IMG/VR virus record: IMGVR_UViG_3300025647_000219 | Span: 1 to 27,111 of that record | Strand: one strand, 5' to 3' | Source of the DNA: a virus | DNA: 27,111 nucleotides | In this document: positions 16,194-24,448 of the stretch, one piece after another | Numbering within the stretch: the stretch's first letter is position 1 | Layout of the letters: every line of letters starts with the position of its first letter | The notes under the pieces: model-generated | The model's database searches: none | Seen by the model: the letters and a program-made list of their open reading frames with translations, nothing else | Told to the model about the DNA's origin: nothing | Position numbers and translations under genes: made by a program

Positions 16194-16949
16194 TTAAATA
16201 TACGTTATTGTATAGAAAAAGTCTGTGTCAAAAGTTTGGGTTTCAAATTCTAATATATTACCAGCCAAACCATTTACTACTATACCATTTCCAACACCTG
16301 CACTTCCAGAAACTGTGGCTGTTACAAAACAATTTAATCCTAAAGTTTTACCACTTAATTCAGTAATAGTAACAGAAGCAGTAGCTGGGTTACCTGTTTT
16401 ATCAGCACCAGCAATAAATTTAAGTGAAGCTCCTGTAACTTTAACACTACCACTTGGAAAATATGTTCCTTCAACAGATGAAACTGATGGTGAGTTAACT
16501 ACATTTGTTGCCCAAGAAGAAGTTCCAGTTAAGTTTCCTATAAATAAAGAAGCAGATAACGCGTTTGTAGATGGTTGATACCATAAACCAGAATAATCTG
16601 ATCCTGAATCAACTAATAATGTAGAGTATTTAGGATAACCAGAAGTACTATCTGCTACAAAAGGCACTAAAAATTGATTTGTTGAAGTTACACTACTGCT
16701 AACTACTATTTGACTTGCTTTACTAGCTGAGTCTGCTGTACCAGTCACATTACCTTTTAAACTACCTGTATATCCATCTAAAGAATTTACACTACCTGTT
16801 AAAGTTAATGATCCTGAAATTGTAATATCATAAGCAGCTGCTCCTGTTAGAGCATCAACTGATTGAGATACATGCCAAGACTCAATAGAATAGTTTTGTG
16901 AAATTTGGTCTGAGCCTGTAGCAAATATTTGTTTTAATATAAGTGCCAT
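16194..16949 (-). CDS. Fibre-like virion protein (251 residues)
   Basis: Ser/Thr/Gly/Val-rich beta protein. Short units such as ISGSLTLTGSVNSLDG, GSLKGNVTGTADSASKAS and IGNLTGTSSWATNVV are the G...GTA..A type repeats common in phage tail fibres and whiskers. The C-terminus, GLAGNILEFETQTFDTDFFY, looks like a compact cap. No cysteine cluster and no signal peptide; one cysteine near 203. It lies between the sugar cassette (23 bases away) and the sheath gene, with a GATAAATAT box 5 bases before the ATG. The high Ser/Thr content makes it a second conceivable glycosylation target. Confidence 0.65.
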   Translation of the reverse strand: MALILKQIFATGSDQISQNYSIESWHVSQSVDALTGAAAYDITISGSLTLTGSVNSLDGYTGSLKGNVTGTADSASKASQIVVSSSVTSTNQFLVPFVADSTSGYPKYSTLLVDSGSDYSGLWYQPSTNALSASLFIGNLTGTSSWATNVVNSPSVSSVEGTYFPSGSVKVTGASLKFIAGADKTGNPATASVTITELSGKTLGLNCFVTATVSGSAGVGNGIVVNGLAGNILEFETQTFDTDFFYTITYI

Positions 16950-16954
16950 TTAGC

Positions 16955-16963
16955 GATAAATAT
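16955..16963. promoter_or_regulatory. GATAAATAT box upstream of the 16949 gene
   Basis: The plus strand reads GATAAATAT, the gene strand ATATTTATC, just 5 bases before the ATG. It sits in the 23-base gap after the last cassette gene, so the tail genes may start a new transcript here. If it is a -10 element the transcript would be almost leaderless. Confidence 0.4.
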
Positions 16964-16972
16964 TATTATTTT

Positions 16973-18811
16973 TTAAAAAGTATTAATTAATTTAATATAT
17001 TTTTTTATTTTATCAGGATCATTATGTAAAGGAATTAAAGACAAAATTAATGATTTAGTAATTATTTTTATTTTTTCAAAGTCTTCATTTACTTGATTTT
17101 TAAAAAAAGATAATAAATTGTCTTTATATGATTTTTTAATTTTTTTATCCATTAATATTTCATCATATCCTATTAATGATTGATATATTTTAGCATAATC
17201 ATAAAGAGATAAACCATAACAAGTTTTTTTAGTTCCTACTATTCCTCTAACATCAACAAATTTTATATCCTCCACAGTAGTTAATAATATATTACTAAAA
17301 ACACAATCTCCATGAATCATTACACTTTTATAACCTTCATTTTCAATATAGGTTAATTGGTCTTTAATTTGTATAATATCATCTTCATTTACACCATATA
17401 GTTTATAATCATACATGGCTATTCTTTTAGAAAATTTATCACTTAAATTAGGGTAACTATAATATATTTCATTGTTTTCTATATTATTATGTAATAATTT
17501 TATTTTATCAAATAAAAGTTGAAGATGATCAGTTGTGAGAATATTATTTACATACATTGTACTAAAATTAATACCTTCAATTGTTTCAAGTTCTAAACTA
17601 TTATTAGTATAAGAAATTAATTTAGGAAACAATTTTTGAATTTCTTCAGTTCCATTATCTTGAACCCACTTATAATATTCTATTTCACCTTGAAGTTTAG
17701 GATCTAAAGATTTTTTTATAAATGTATTTCCTATTTCAACTTCATTAAAATGTCTAGCAGAAACATCTTCCATATAAAACCCTAATGTTTTATTTAAATC
17801 AGTTTTTGGATTTATCATCAAATCATCAACATAATAATGAGCATAAGGTTTTCCAAAATATAACTCATCATATGGAATATTATATTTTTCTAATGTTTCA
17901 ATTGTAATTTTTCCAATATCAGCTATTACTCCTCCAATATTACCACTATGGGTTCTCATTCTTCTAGCAGTATAAATAATAATAGTATGACCTTTTTCTT
18001 TTAATTTTTTTAAATAATTAATAGTGTCAAGTATTGGTTCTACTGAAGTATAATCATCTTTAATTTTAGGGTATGTGACTAATGTATTATCTAAATCAAA
18101 ACAAAATCTCTTCTTTGGAATATCATATGTTTTAGAAAACTGGATAATTTGTTGGGGGGTTCCAAGTACATGGAAATCTGTGACTTTAATAGGAATAAAT
18201 TTTTCCCCTTTTTCAATCATTTTTTCTATAACTTGAGAAGTATATAATTCATGTTCATTTTTAAATCCAATTTCTAATATTTGTTTTTTTAATGTTTGAG
18301 AATCTTTAAAAACATAACAACCACTATTAGCATTATTTGAAATTTTAATTTTCTCTTTTATATTAATAATTGAGTTATCTTTTATTTGAATATAAGAATA
18401 AATAGGGTTTGGATTTTTAGATTCAAAATAAAGAACAGAGTTTTCTTCTACTGTTTTAATTTTTTCAAGTATATTTTCTTCATACCAAGTATCCCCATCT
18501 AAAACAATAACTTTACCTTCAATTTTAAAACAATCTAACCCCATTAATACAGTTTCAGAAGCTCCTCTAGTATTAGGAATAGGAGCTAATTGGATATTAG
18601 GATATTTTGAATTTATAATTTCACTAAAATTATAATATTCTAGATACTCATTATACGGAATAAAAATTTTATCATCTTTAGTTATTTTTAAAGAGTCTAA
18701 AAGCCAAAAAATAATTTCTTTACCTAAAACTTTAATTAAAGGTTTAGGCATATGGTATCCATATTCAGAAAATCTTTTTCCTACACCACCTAAAGGAATT
18801 AATATATTCAT
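16973..18811 (-). CDS. Three-domain sugar-activation protein: nucleotidyltransferase, HAD phosphatase, kinase
   Basis: The 612 residues read as three enzymes in one chain. Residues 1-225 are a nucleotidyltransferase of the sugar-nucleotide type: LGGVGKRF (7-14), MPKPL (21-25), and VLDGDTW with the D105/D107 metal pair. Residues 233-345 are a HAD phosphatase: CFDLDNTL (D239, D241), YTARRM (280-285), and GKPYAHYYVDD with K321 and D329/D330. Residues 360-612 are a choline/aminoglycoside-type kinase: MIHGDCVFSNIL (D502, N507) and FVDVRG (D520). Kinase, phosphatase and nucleotidyltransferase are the three chemistries used to make GDP- or ADP-heptose, normally on two or three proteins. The substrate cannot be read here; a phosphocholine- or capsule-type activation is the alternative. 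It overlaps the upstream GT by ATGA. Confidence 0.78.
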   Translation of the reverse strand: MNILIPLGGVGKRFSEYGYHMPKPLIKVLGKEIIFWLLDSLKITKDDKIFIPYNEYLEYYNFSEIINSKYPNIQLAPIPNTRGASETVLMGLDCFKIEGKVIVLDGDTWYEENILEKIKTVEENSVLYFESKNPNPIYSYIQIKDNSIINIKEKIKISNNANSGCYVFKDSQTLKKQILEIGFKNEHELYTSQVIEKMIEKGEKFIPIKVTDFHVLGTPQQIIQFSKTYDIPKKRFCFDLDNTLVTYPKIKDDYTSVEPILDTINYLKKLKEKGHTIIIYTARRMRTHSGNIGGVIADIGKITIETLEKYNIPYDELYFGKPYAHYYVDDLMINPKTDLNKTLGFYMEDVSARHFNEVEIGNTFIKKSLDPKLQGEIEYYKWVQDNGTEEIQKLFPKLISYTNNSLELETIEGINFSTMYVNNILTTDHLQLLFDKIKLLHNNIENNEIYYSYPNLSDKFSKRIAMYDYKLYGVNEDDIIQIKDQLTYIENEGYKSVMIHGDCVFSNILLTTVEDIKFVDVRGIVGTKKTCYGLSLYDYAKIYQSLIGYDEILMDKKIKKSYKDNLLSFFKNQVNEDFEKIKIITKSLILSLIPLHNDPDKIKKYIKLINTF

Positions 18812-19890
18812 TTTGCTATAAATCTACAATTAAGTTTATCATATGTGTCATTATTCACATAAGTAGTTATTGTATGTTCTTTATTATCATACATCATTTT
18901 ACTCATAAAAACCATATCTTCTTGTCTATCAATAATATCGTAACACCAAGCTTTAGGAGATAAGGTTACTTTTTTATAATAACCTTTGTTTGAAACTATT
19001 TCAACATCAACAGAATCATAATCCATATTTAAATAAAAAAGTACTAATCTGTTTTTATCAGGTTTGTGACCACCATCAACATCAAGTCTAGCTATCTTTG
19101 GAATGTCTTTCCATTTATCAGTCCATAAACCTGAGGATGAAATTCTATCAAATTGGGAATTTGGAAATTGAGTTCGAGTAAAATTATGGTAAAAAGTTCC
19201 TTGAATGTTTTCTTTTAAATTATAATTAAACACCATAGCAAGAATATATTCACTCCATTTACCAACATATCCTATTTTTTTACATAAAGACCAAAATTCA
19301 TTATCGTTTTTCACATAATCAAATCCCTGAAGTGTTTTGTTTGAGTATCCACAAAAATGTAAATCAATTAAAAATTGGTAATTTTGTGCCCATTTACCTT
19401 CTTGACGTTTACCATATATTAAAAATTCTTCATTTTCAAATTTATTAAGGTCATCTAATATGGTTTGAAATTCAACTTCATCAAACAACATATCATACTC
19501 AATCCTAAAAACTTTTTCATATCCAAGTTTTTTAGCTTCTTTAGATGCAAATATAAAACCGTTATAAACATTGGCCACATGGTCTGATACTCCTTCTAGA
19601 GGCATCCAATTTTCTAATGTTTTTCCTTCTACCTCAAAATACACATAAGGCATATCATATTGTTTATTTTCTAATACATCATTAGGAGGATATCCTACTA
19701 AAAAACCATCAAGATATTCACAATAATAGTCAACATATTGTTCAATACCCCAAGAATTATTAAATTTATTAATTAATAATATTTTTCTTTGGGGGTCTAA
19801 TTTTTTAAGTTGGTTAATTAATTCAAGGGTGACTTCAAATTTATCTTTAGAAGTTAAATAACCATCTATAACATACAATATATTACTCAT
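18808..19890 (-). CDS. Putative GT-A-type glycosyltransferase (360 residues)
   Basis: The first about 260 residues resemble a GT-A nucleotide-sugar transferase: MSNILYVIDGYLTSKDKF, a Rossmann-like start, then EKVFRIEYDMLFDE (126-138), where an acidic triad replaces a plain DxD, and later SGLWTDKWKDIP. The last about 90 residues (HKPDKNRLVLFYLNMDYD onwards) form a small beta-rich domain of unknown use. No signal peptide or membrane anchor, so it acts in the cytoplasm. Its stop overlaps the start of the three-domain sugar-activation gene (ATGA), and it follows the FkbM gene by 10 bases. Glycosyltransferase assignment rests on the motif and on context; acceptor and sugar are unknown. Confidence 0.55.
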   Translation of the reverse strand: MSNILYVIDGYLTSKDKFEVTLELINQLKKLDPQRKILLINKFNNSWGIEQYVDYYCEYLDGFLVGYPPNDVLENKQYDMPYVYFEVEGKTLENWMPLEGVSDHVANVYNGFIFASKEAKKLGYEKVFRIEYDMLFDEVEFQTILDDLNKFENEEFLIYGKRQEGKWAQNYQFLIDLHFCGYSNKTLQGFDYVKNDNEFWSLCKKIGYVGKWSEYILAMVFNYNLKENIQGTFYHNFTRTQFPNSQFDRISSSGLWTDKWKDIPKIARLDVDGGHKPDKNRLVLFYLNMDYDSVDVEIVSNKGYYKKVTLSPKAWCYDIIDRQEDMVFMSKMMYDNKEHTITTYVNNDTYDKLNCRFIAK

Positions 19891-19900
19891 GGTTTTTTAT

Positions 19901-20572
19901 TCAACGATTATCAATATGGATTATAACTTGATTATAATATTCTATAAAATGTTCATTCCACAAATCCCATTTAATACCTTGACCATCAACTGAAAATAAA
20001 TCATGGTTTGGGAATAATTTTAAATATATATCCCTAAACTCTCTAAATTGTTCTTTTTGTTTTGGAGTTTCTAAATGCCATTCACCTACTATTTTTCTAA
20101 TATTTTCTTTTATCCACCAAATATTTTCTCTATTGAATATTTCATACTCACCTCCCTCACAATCTGTTTTTAAAAAATCAATGCTGGAAATGTTATATTC
20201 ATCAATAAAAGTTTTAAATCTTATACTTTCAACTGTTTCAATTTTATTAACAGAACCATATACTTCAAATTCATCATACCCATCTATATTAGATATACCT
20301 TTAGGTATTATTGTATAATTTAAACCATTAAGATTATTTTTTAAAGATGTTAATTCTTCTTTACTAGGTTCAAAACAGTAAACATGTTTTGGGTTTTTTT
20401 CTTTAATTACAAAAGGAAAAGGACCATTGCTAGCTCCAAAGTCAACAACAATATCATTTTCTTCAACTTCAAAAAGTCTAGTGTATAAATTATAGTTTGA
20501 AAATTCTTTAATAATTTGTTCTTTGTACCAATCATTGGCGGTACCCCAATCAAAAGTTGTAAAATCTATCAT
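19901..20572 (-). CDS. FkbM-family SAM-dependent methyltransferase
   Basis: The 223-residue protein carries the FkbM pattern: SAM motif I VVDFGASNG (42-50), HVYCFEPS with the acidic residue E68 (63-70), the valine/isoleucine strand YTIIPKGISN (86-95), and IDFLKTDCEGGEYEI (131-145), the signature motif of the family. FkbM enzymes O-methylate hydroxyls, often on sugars or glycolipids. In this cassette the likely role is to methylate the transferred glycan, changing its charge or recognition. It begins inside the stop of the GT4-heptosyltransferase fusion (ATGA) and so is translationally coupled to it. High confidence for the family; the substrate is unknown. Confidence 0.85.
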   Translation of the reverse strand: MIDFTTFDWGTANDWYKEQIIKEFSNYNLYTRLFEVEENDIVVDFGASNGPFPFVIKEKNPKHVYCFEPSKEELTSLKNNLNGLNYTIIPKGISNIDGYDEFEVYGSVNKIETVESIRFKTFIDEYNISSIDFLKTDCEGGEYEIFNRENIWWIKENIRKIVGEWHLETPKQKEQFREFRDIYLKLFPNHDLFSVDGQGIKWDLWNEHFIEYYNQVIIHIDNR

Positions 20573-22851
20573 AATTTTAATTTATTAAATACTTGTAAGG
20601 GTGTTATTGATTTTTGACATATATGTTGATATTCAGTTCCTTTATAGACGGGGCACCAGTCCCAATCACCAGCATCAAAAATATGTACTGGATCATTCCA
20701 ACATTTTATACATAAATCATTTGTTATTTTAGTTAAATTAGAAGTAAATTCATGCCCTTCTTTAACAAAACCATTAATCATATAAGTATGATTTCCTAAT
20801 GCCCAATTGATCCAAGATAATCCTGAACCTAGTCCTATAAAGGCTTCGGCGTAATGTAAATAAGTAGCTACCTCATCCCATGATTTACCATACAGATTTA
20901 AACCATAAGATATTTTATATTCAGTTCCTGTTATAACAACTATATCATAACCAATTTGTTTTAACATTTTAGCTAATGATTTCCAATTATTATAAGTCCA
21001 TTCTTTACATCCTGAAGTTGCTTGTGGTCCAAAAACTATATATTTTTTCTTTTTTGGTCTTAATCCTATATTAAAATTAATTCCATAGTTTAATTCTTTA
21101 AATTCTAAACCTAAAATATCTGTAGCTGTTTGTTGTAAAGGAATTAAATTTACTTGGTTAGGATACATTTCAAATTTATTCCATTTACCAGAATCTCCTT
21201 TAAACCATCCTATTTGATATTTAACATCACATTTTGTAGACTGGCCAGGTTCTAAAAATTCAATATCTTTATATGGTTCTAATTCTTTAAACCAATTATT
21301 ATGGAATGTACTTAAAATAACTTTACAATTATGTTTTTTAGCAAAATCAACAGCATATGGTGCCCATGCTATTGTATCACCTATTGATTTTGAGTCTAAA
21401 GCTATTAATACCCGTTTATTATCTAAAGTAAATTCATCTATTATATCTCCATTAACTTTAATTTTCCATTTAGTATAATACACTCTAGAACATTTAGTCC
21501 ACATATTATTTGTAATAGTATCTTTATGAACAATATTATTATTTTCATCTAAAAATTCAATATAATATTCCTGATCATTTTCTCCTGTGATTTCTACTTT
21601 AGGACCTTCTAAATAACTAATGTTTATTTTATTATTTTGAGGGATATGGGGATGTTTTTTATGAAATTCTAATAATGTGTTATAACCTATTTTTCCTATA
21701 TTTTCCCAACTAAAATTACGTCTAATTTCTTCTGATTCTTTTAATGCTCTTTTTTTACATTCATCATGTTTTATATAAGAATACATCATCATTAATTGTA
21801 AATGATTAAAATCAGGTTCATAATAGTTACCTGGAAGATCACTCATTTTATATCTAGCATATGAGTTTATATCAGCTGGTTTTTCTCCTAAAATATTTAC
21901 TGGTATTCCTTTATTTTGGGCAAATTCAAGTTGGCCTGAACAATTGGAGTAAATTGAAGGTGTTCCACAAGCCATTGCTTCAATTAAAGGTAAATTCCAA
22001 CCTTCAGAACGGGAACAAGATAAAAATACATTACATGATTTTAATATTTTAATATAATCTTCTCTTGAAGGAAAATGAACTATTTTAATACGTGGATCTA
22101 TTAAATTATAATGAGCTAGTCTTTCTTCTGTTGTTTCAAACCCATCAATTTCTTTACCAAAAACATTATCTATAGAAACAATTAAATCAACAGGTTCATT
22201 ATTTGTAAATGTATTTAAAAATGTTTCAATAATTTCTTTAGTTGATTTTCTATAATCCCATCTACCTGCTAAAAAGAATTTAAATCTACCATCTGATGTT
22301 AGTTCATGGGTTGTTTCTTCAGGGTAGAAAATATTAGTATCTACACCTTCAGGAACTACTTTAATTTTATCAGAATCATATCCTTGTTTTATTGTTACTT
22401 CTTTTTGCCATTTTGACGGAACCCATAATTCATCAAATTCTTTTAATTTTTCAAAATATTCTTCAGGTTGTAAAGTAGATTCCCAAACATTATAAGCTAT
22501 TTTAGGACCAACATAACTATCATAAAAATAATGGTGATTAGTTTCACTTAATACTAAATTAATATCCGGTCTAAAATTTTTAGAGTCTGATGGGTACATT
22601 AATATATCAGTTCGATGTGGTTTTTGAGTCCATAAAGTTTGTTGATACAACATACTTTTATCAATATCAGTTAAATAACTCTCACCATTATGGGGAGTGT
22701 CAGACATACCCTCCCAAGAATTTCCTATAGAAAAATTTCTAATTTTTAGTTGTAAATATTTATTTAATTCTCTAAAAAAATCTCTTGTATGGTGGTTATA
22801 ACCTGTATTTCCTATATAAGAACAATGAGCGTATATTTTTAATTTATCCAT
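20569..22851 (-). CDS. GT4 glycosyltransferase fused to autotransporter-heptosyltransferase-like domain
   Basis: The 760-residue protein has two transferases. Residues 1-400 are GT-B/GT4: VVPEGVDTNIFYP (165-177), FLAGRWDYRK (193-202) and SEGWNLPLIEAMACGTPS with the E283-x7-E291 pair. Residues 408-760 match the bacterial autotransporter heptosyltransferase (TibC/AAH) family as I know it. There is a beta lead-in (ISYLEGPKVEITG), then VLIALDSKSIGDTIAWAP, a KEWTYNNWKSLAKMLKQIGY segment, FIGLGSGLSWINWALGN (671-687), INGFVKEGHEF, and a cysteine finger C714-x2-C717-x15-C733-x11-C745 with CWND. In that family four such cysteines bind iron, and the enzyme adds heptose to Ser hydroxyls of repeat proteins. 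Its start overlaps the acetyltransferase gene by 8 bases and its stop overlaps the FkbM gene by ATGA. Confidence 0.82.
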   Translation of the reverse strand: MDKLKIYAHCSYIGNTGYNHHTRDFFRELNKYLQLKIRNFSIGNSWEGMSDTPHNGESYLTDIDKSMLYQQTLWTQKPHRTDILMYPSDSKNFRPDINLVLSETNHHYFYDSYVGPKIAYNVWESTLQPEEYFEKLKEFDELWVPSKWQKEVTIKQGYDSDKIKVVPEGVDTNIFYPEETTHELTSDGRFKFFLAGRWDYRKSTKEIIETFLNTFTNNEPVDLIVSIDNVFGKEIDGFETTEERLAHYNLIDPRIKIVHFPSREDYIKILKSCNVFLSCSRSEGWNLPLIEAMACGTPSIYSNCSGQLEFAQNKGIPVNILGEKPADINSYARYKMSDLPGNYYEPDFNHLQLMMMYSYIKHDECKKRALKESEEIRRNFSWENIGKIGYNTLLEFHKKHPHIPQNNKINISYLEGPKVEITGENDQEYYIEFLDENNNIVHKDTITNNMWTKCSRVYYTKWKIKVNGDIIDEFTLDNKRVLIALDSKSIGDTIAWAPYAVDFAKKHNCKVILSTFHNNWFKELEPYKDIEFLEPGQSTKCDVKYQIGWFKGDSGKWNKFEMYPNQVNLIPLQQTATDILGLEFKELNYGINFNIGLRPKKKKYIVFGPQATSGCKEWTYNNWKSLAKMLKQIGYDIVVITGTEYKISYGLNLYGKSWDEVATYLHYAEAFIGLGSGLSWINWALGNHTYMINGFVKEGHEFTSNLTKITNDLCIKCWNDPVHIFDAGDWDWCPVYKGTEYQHICQKSITPLQVFNKLKL

Positions 22852-23392
22852 TTATAAATTTATCAATAAAACTTTCTATATTATTTGACCACATTATCAT
22901 AGCATTATCTTTAATTTTTTGTTCATCCCAGTTCCACCAAGAAATTAATAATAATTTTTTAATTTGTTCTTCTGTAAATCTATATTTTACAATCTTGCCT
23001 GGGTTTCCTGCTATAATAGCATATGGGGGAACATCTTTAGTTACTGTTGATCCAGCTGCTATAATGGAACCATTTGAAATTTTAACACCTGACATTATAG
23101 TTGATTTAGCACCAATCCAAACATCATTTTCAATTATAATGTTTCCTTTACAAGTTGGATGTCCCATATCCATATGCATTTGAGCAATTTCAGGAGTAAC
23201 AGGTCCCCATAATTGAGAAGATGTAGTTATCCAATCAGATCTATGGTTAGCATGAAGAAAAAAGTTACAATCTCTTCCAATTGAATTATATTTACCTAAA
23301 ATTATTTTATAATCATCACTCCATGATATAATATTAACATTACGATCAAAGTACGTACCTATATCTGATATCCATAAATGTATATTTTCCAT
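22844..23392 (-). CDS. Hexapeptide-repeat (left-handed beta-helix) O-acetyltransferase, CatB-like
   Basis: The 182-residue protein shows hexapeptide repeats: IILGKYNSIGRDCNFFLHAN (30-49), with the candidate catalytic H50 in ANHRSDW, then GNIIIENDVWIGAKSTIMSG (83-102), VKISNGSIIAAGSTVTKDVP (103-122) and PYAIIAGNPGKIV. The C-terminal helix with ISWWNWDEQKI is typical of the xenobiotic/CatB branch. Such enzymes are trimers that use acetyl-CoA to acylate a hydroxyl or amine, often on a sugar. Here it is the second gene of the sugar cassette, 6 bases after a GT and overlapping the GT4 fusion by 8 bases. Glycan acetylation is the natural inference. Confidence 0.85.
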   Translation of the reverse strand: MENIHLWISDIGTYFDRNVNIISWSDDYKIILGKYNSIGRDCNFFLHANHRSDWITTSSQLWGPVTPEIAQMHMDMGHPTCKGNIIIENDVWIGAKSTIMSGVKISNGSIIAAGSTVTKDVPPYAIIAGNPGKIVKYRFTEEQIKKLLLISWWNWDEQKIKDNAMIMWSNNIESFIDKFING

Positions 23393-23398
23393 AATATT

Positions 23399-24187
23399 TT
23401 ATGTTTTATGAAGTTTAAATTCATCATCATAAGAAATCCAATAAGTATAATTATTAGATATTAAGGATAAAATAGATCTAAATAAATATTTTTCATTCCA
23501 ATCAAAAAAGATCCACACATCTTGAGGGGACTCAGTTAAAGCAAAATCAACAATATATTCATTTCTGACATCATATATATCATATCCTAAATTTACAATT
23601 TCATGAGTAAAATCAATTTGAACTTGTTCAATATCTTTATAATTATTACTTAAAACATGAGGTAATGAACCTAACTTATTATAAACTTCATTTAATACTT
23701 TAGTTGAAGATATTCCGGTGGTGTGTCCTAAATGTTTTTTGTTATTACACCAACCATTAGCTTCTCTAACAACCATTCCAAAATAACCACAATTTGGAGA
23801 AGTTAAAAATTTATTTTTAAGATATATGTCCCAATTATCCTCAACAAAAAAATAATCATCTTCATTAAAAATAAAATAATCATATTTACTTCTATGTTTT
23901 TCAAATAATTCTGAAAAGGCAGCAAAACTCATTCCTATATTATTTCTAAAATTTATCTCAATTTCAGTACCGTTAATAAATTTAGGTACTATTTTAAAGA
24001 TTTCAGAGACATATTCATAATCTTCTTCTCTAATATTAAAAGTAAAAATAACTTTTGATAAAGAATTTTTTATTTTATATAAATATTCTATTTGTTTTTT
24101 AAGCAAAAAAAGTTTATCATTAGTATATTCAGGAAGTTGTTTACGTCTTTCACCTAAATAAAAGTTAATAATATAACAGGTTTTCAT
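23399..24187 (-). CDS. Putative GT-A-like glycosyltransferase (262 residues)
   Basis: A cytoplasmic protein without a signal peptide. The N-terminal region begins MKTCYIINFYLGERRKQLP; a central DYFIFNEDDYFF (103-114) has the acidic cluster N-E-D-D at the place where GT-A enzymes bind the metal and nucleotide sugar. It continues with YFGMVVREANGWCNNKKHLG and a KVLNEVYNKL segment. It resembles nucleotide-sugar transferases found in phage and capsule clusters, but not a single family I can name. It is the first gene of the sugar cassette and precedes the acetyltransferase by 6 bases. A 62-base A/T-rich gap before it may hold a promoter, but I see no clear one. Confidence 0.55.
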   Translation of the reverse strand: MKTCYIINFYLGERRKQLPEYTNDKLFLLKKQIEYLYKIKNSLSKVIFTFNIREEDYEYVSEIFKIVPKFINGTEIEINFRNNIGMSFAAFSELFEKHRSKYDYFIFNEDDYFFVEDNWDIYLKNKFLTSPNCGYFGMVVREANGWCNNKKHLGHTTGISSTKVLNEVYNKLGSLPHVLSNNYKDIEQVQIDFTHEIVNLGYDIYDVRNEYIVDFALTESPQDVWIFFDWNEKYLFRSILSLISNNYTYWISYDDEFKLHKT

Positions 24188-24249
24188 TTTTAAAAATATA
24201 GGATTTATAACTATTCTAATATAATAAAACTATTTTAAAAAACCAAATT

Positions 24250-24447
24250 TTATTGTGGGATTCCTACTTTATCTTGAAAATACTGTTGTAAGAAAGTTTG
24301 AGTGTAAAAATAATATCTTGGATTAACTCCACTTAATCTATATCGAGAACCTACTTCTTTACATTTATTTAAAATAGTTTCCTCTAAAGTAGATGAAGGT
24401 GTATAACCTAAAAATTGTCTTGTTGATATAAAAGTTTCAGTCGGCAT
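24250..24447 (-). CDS. Small hypothetical protein (65 residues)
   Basis: An unrecognised 65-residue protein, starting MPTETFISTRQFLGYTPSST, with one helix-prone segment (LEETILNKCKEVGSRYRLSG) and an aromatic C-terminal stretch (YYFYTQTFLQQYF). Its ATG stands 1 base after the stop of the 225-residue structural gene, so the two are coupled, which suggests a virion or assembly accessory. No function can be assigned. Confidence 0.55.
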   Translation of the reverse strand: MPTETFISTRQFLGYTPSSTLEETILNKCKEVGSRYRLSGVNPRYYFYTQTFLQQYFQDKVGIPQ

Positions 24448-24448
24448 A

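Noticed and set aside
22785-23183. A 132-residue plus-strand open frame across the acetyltransferase end
   Set aside because: Antisense to two well-supported genes, with no recognisable motif.
24078-24086. A further TATAAATAT match
   Set aside because: It lies inside the 262-residue transferase coding sequence and is probably chance in AT-rich codons.
16973-24187. DNA glucosylation system like T4 alpha/beta-GT
   Set aside because: No hydroxymethylase or base-modifying gene is visible here, and the transferase motifs point to protein or polysaccharide acceptors. Genes outside the window could change this.
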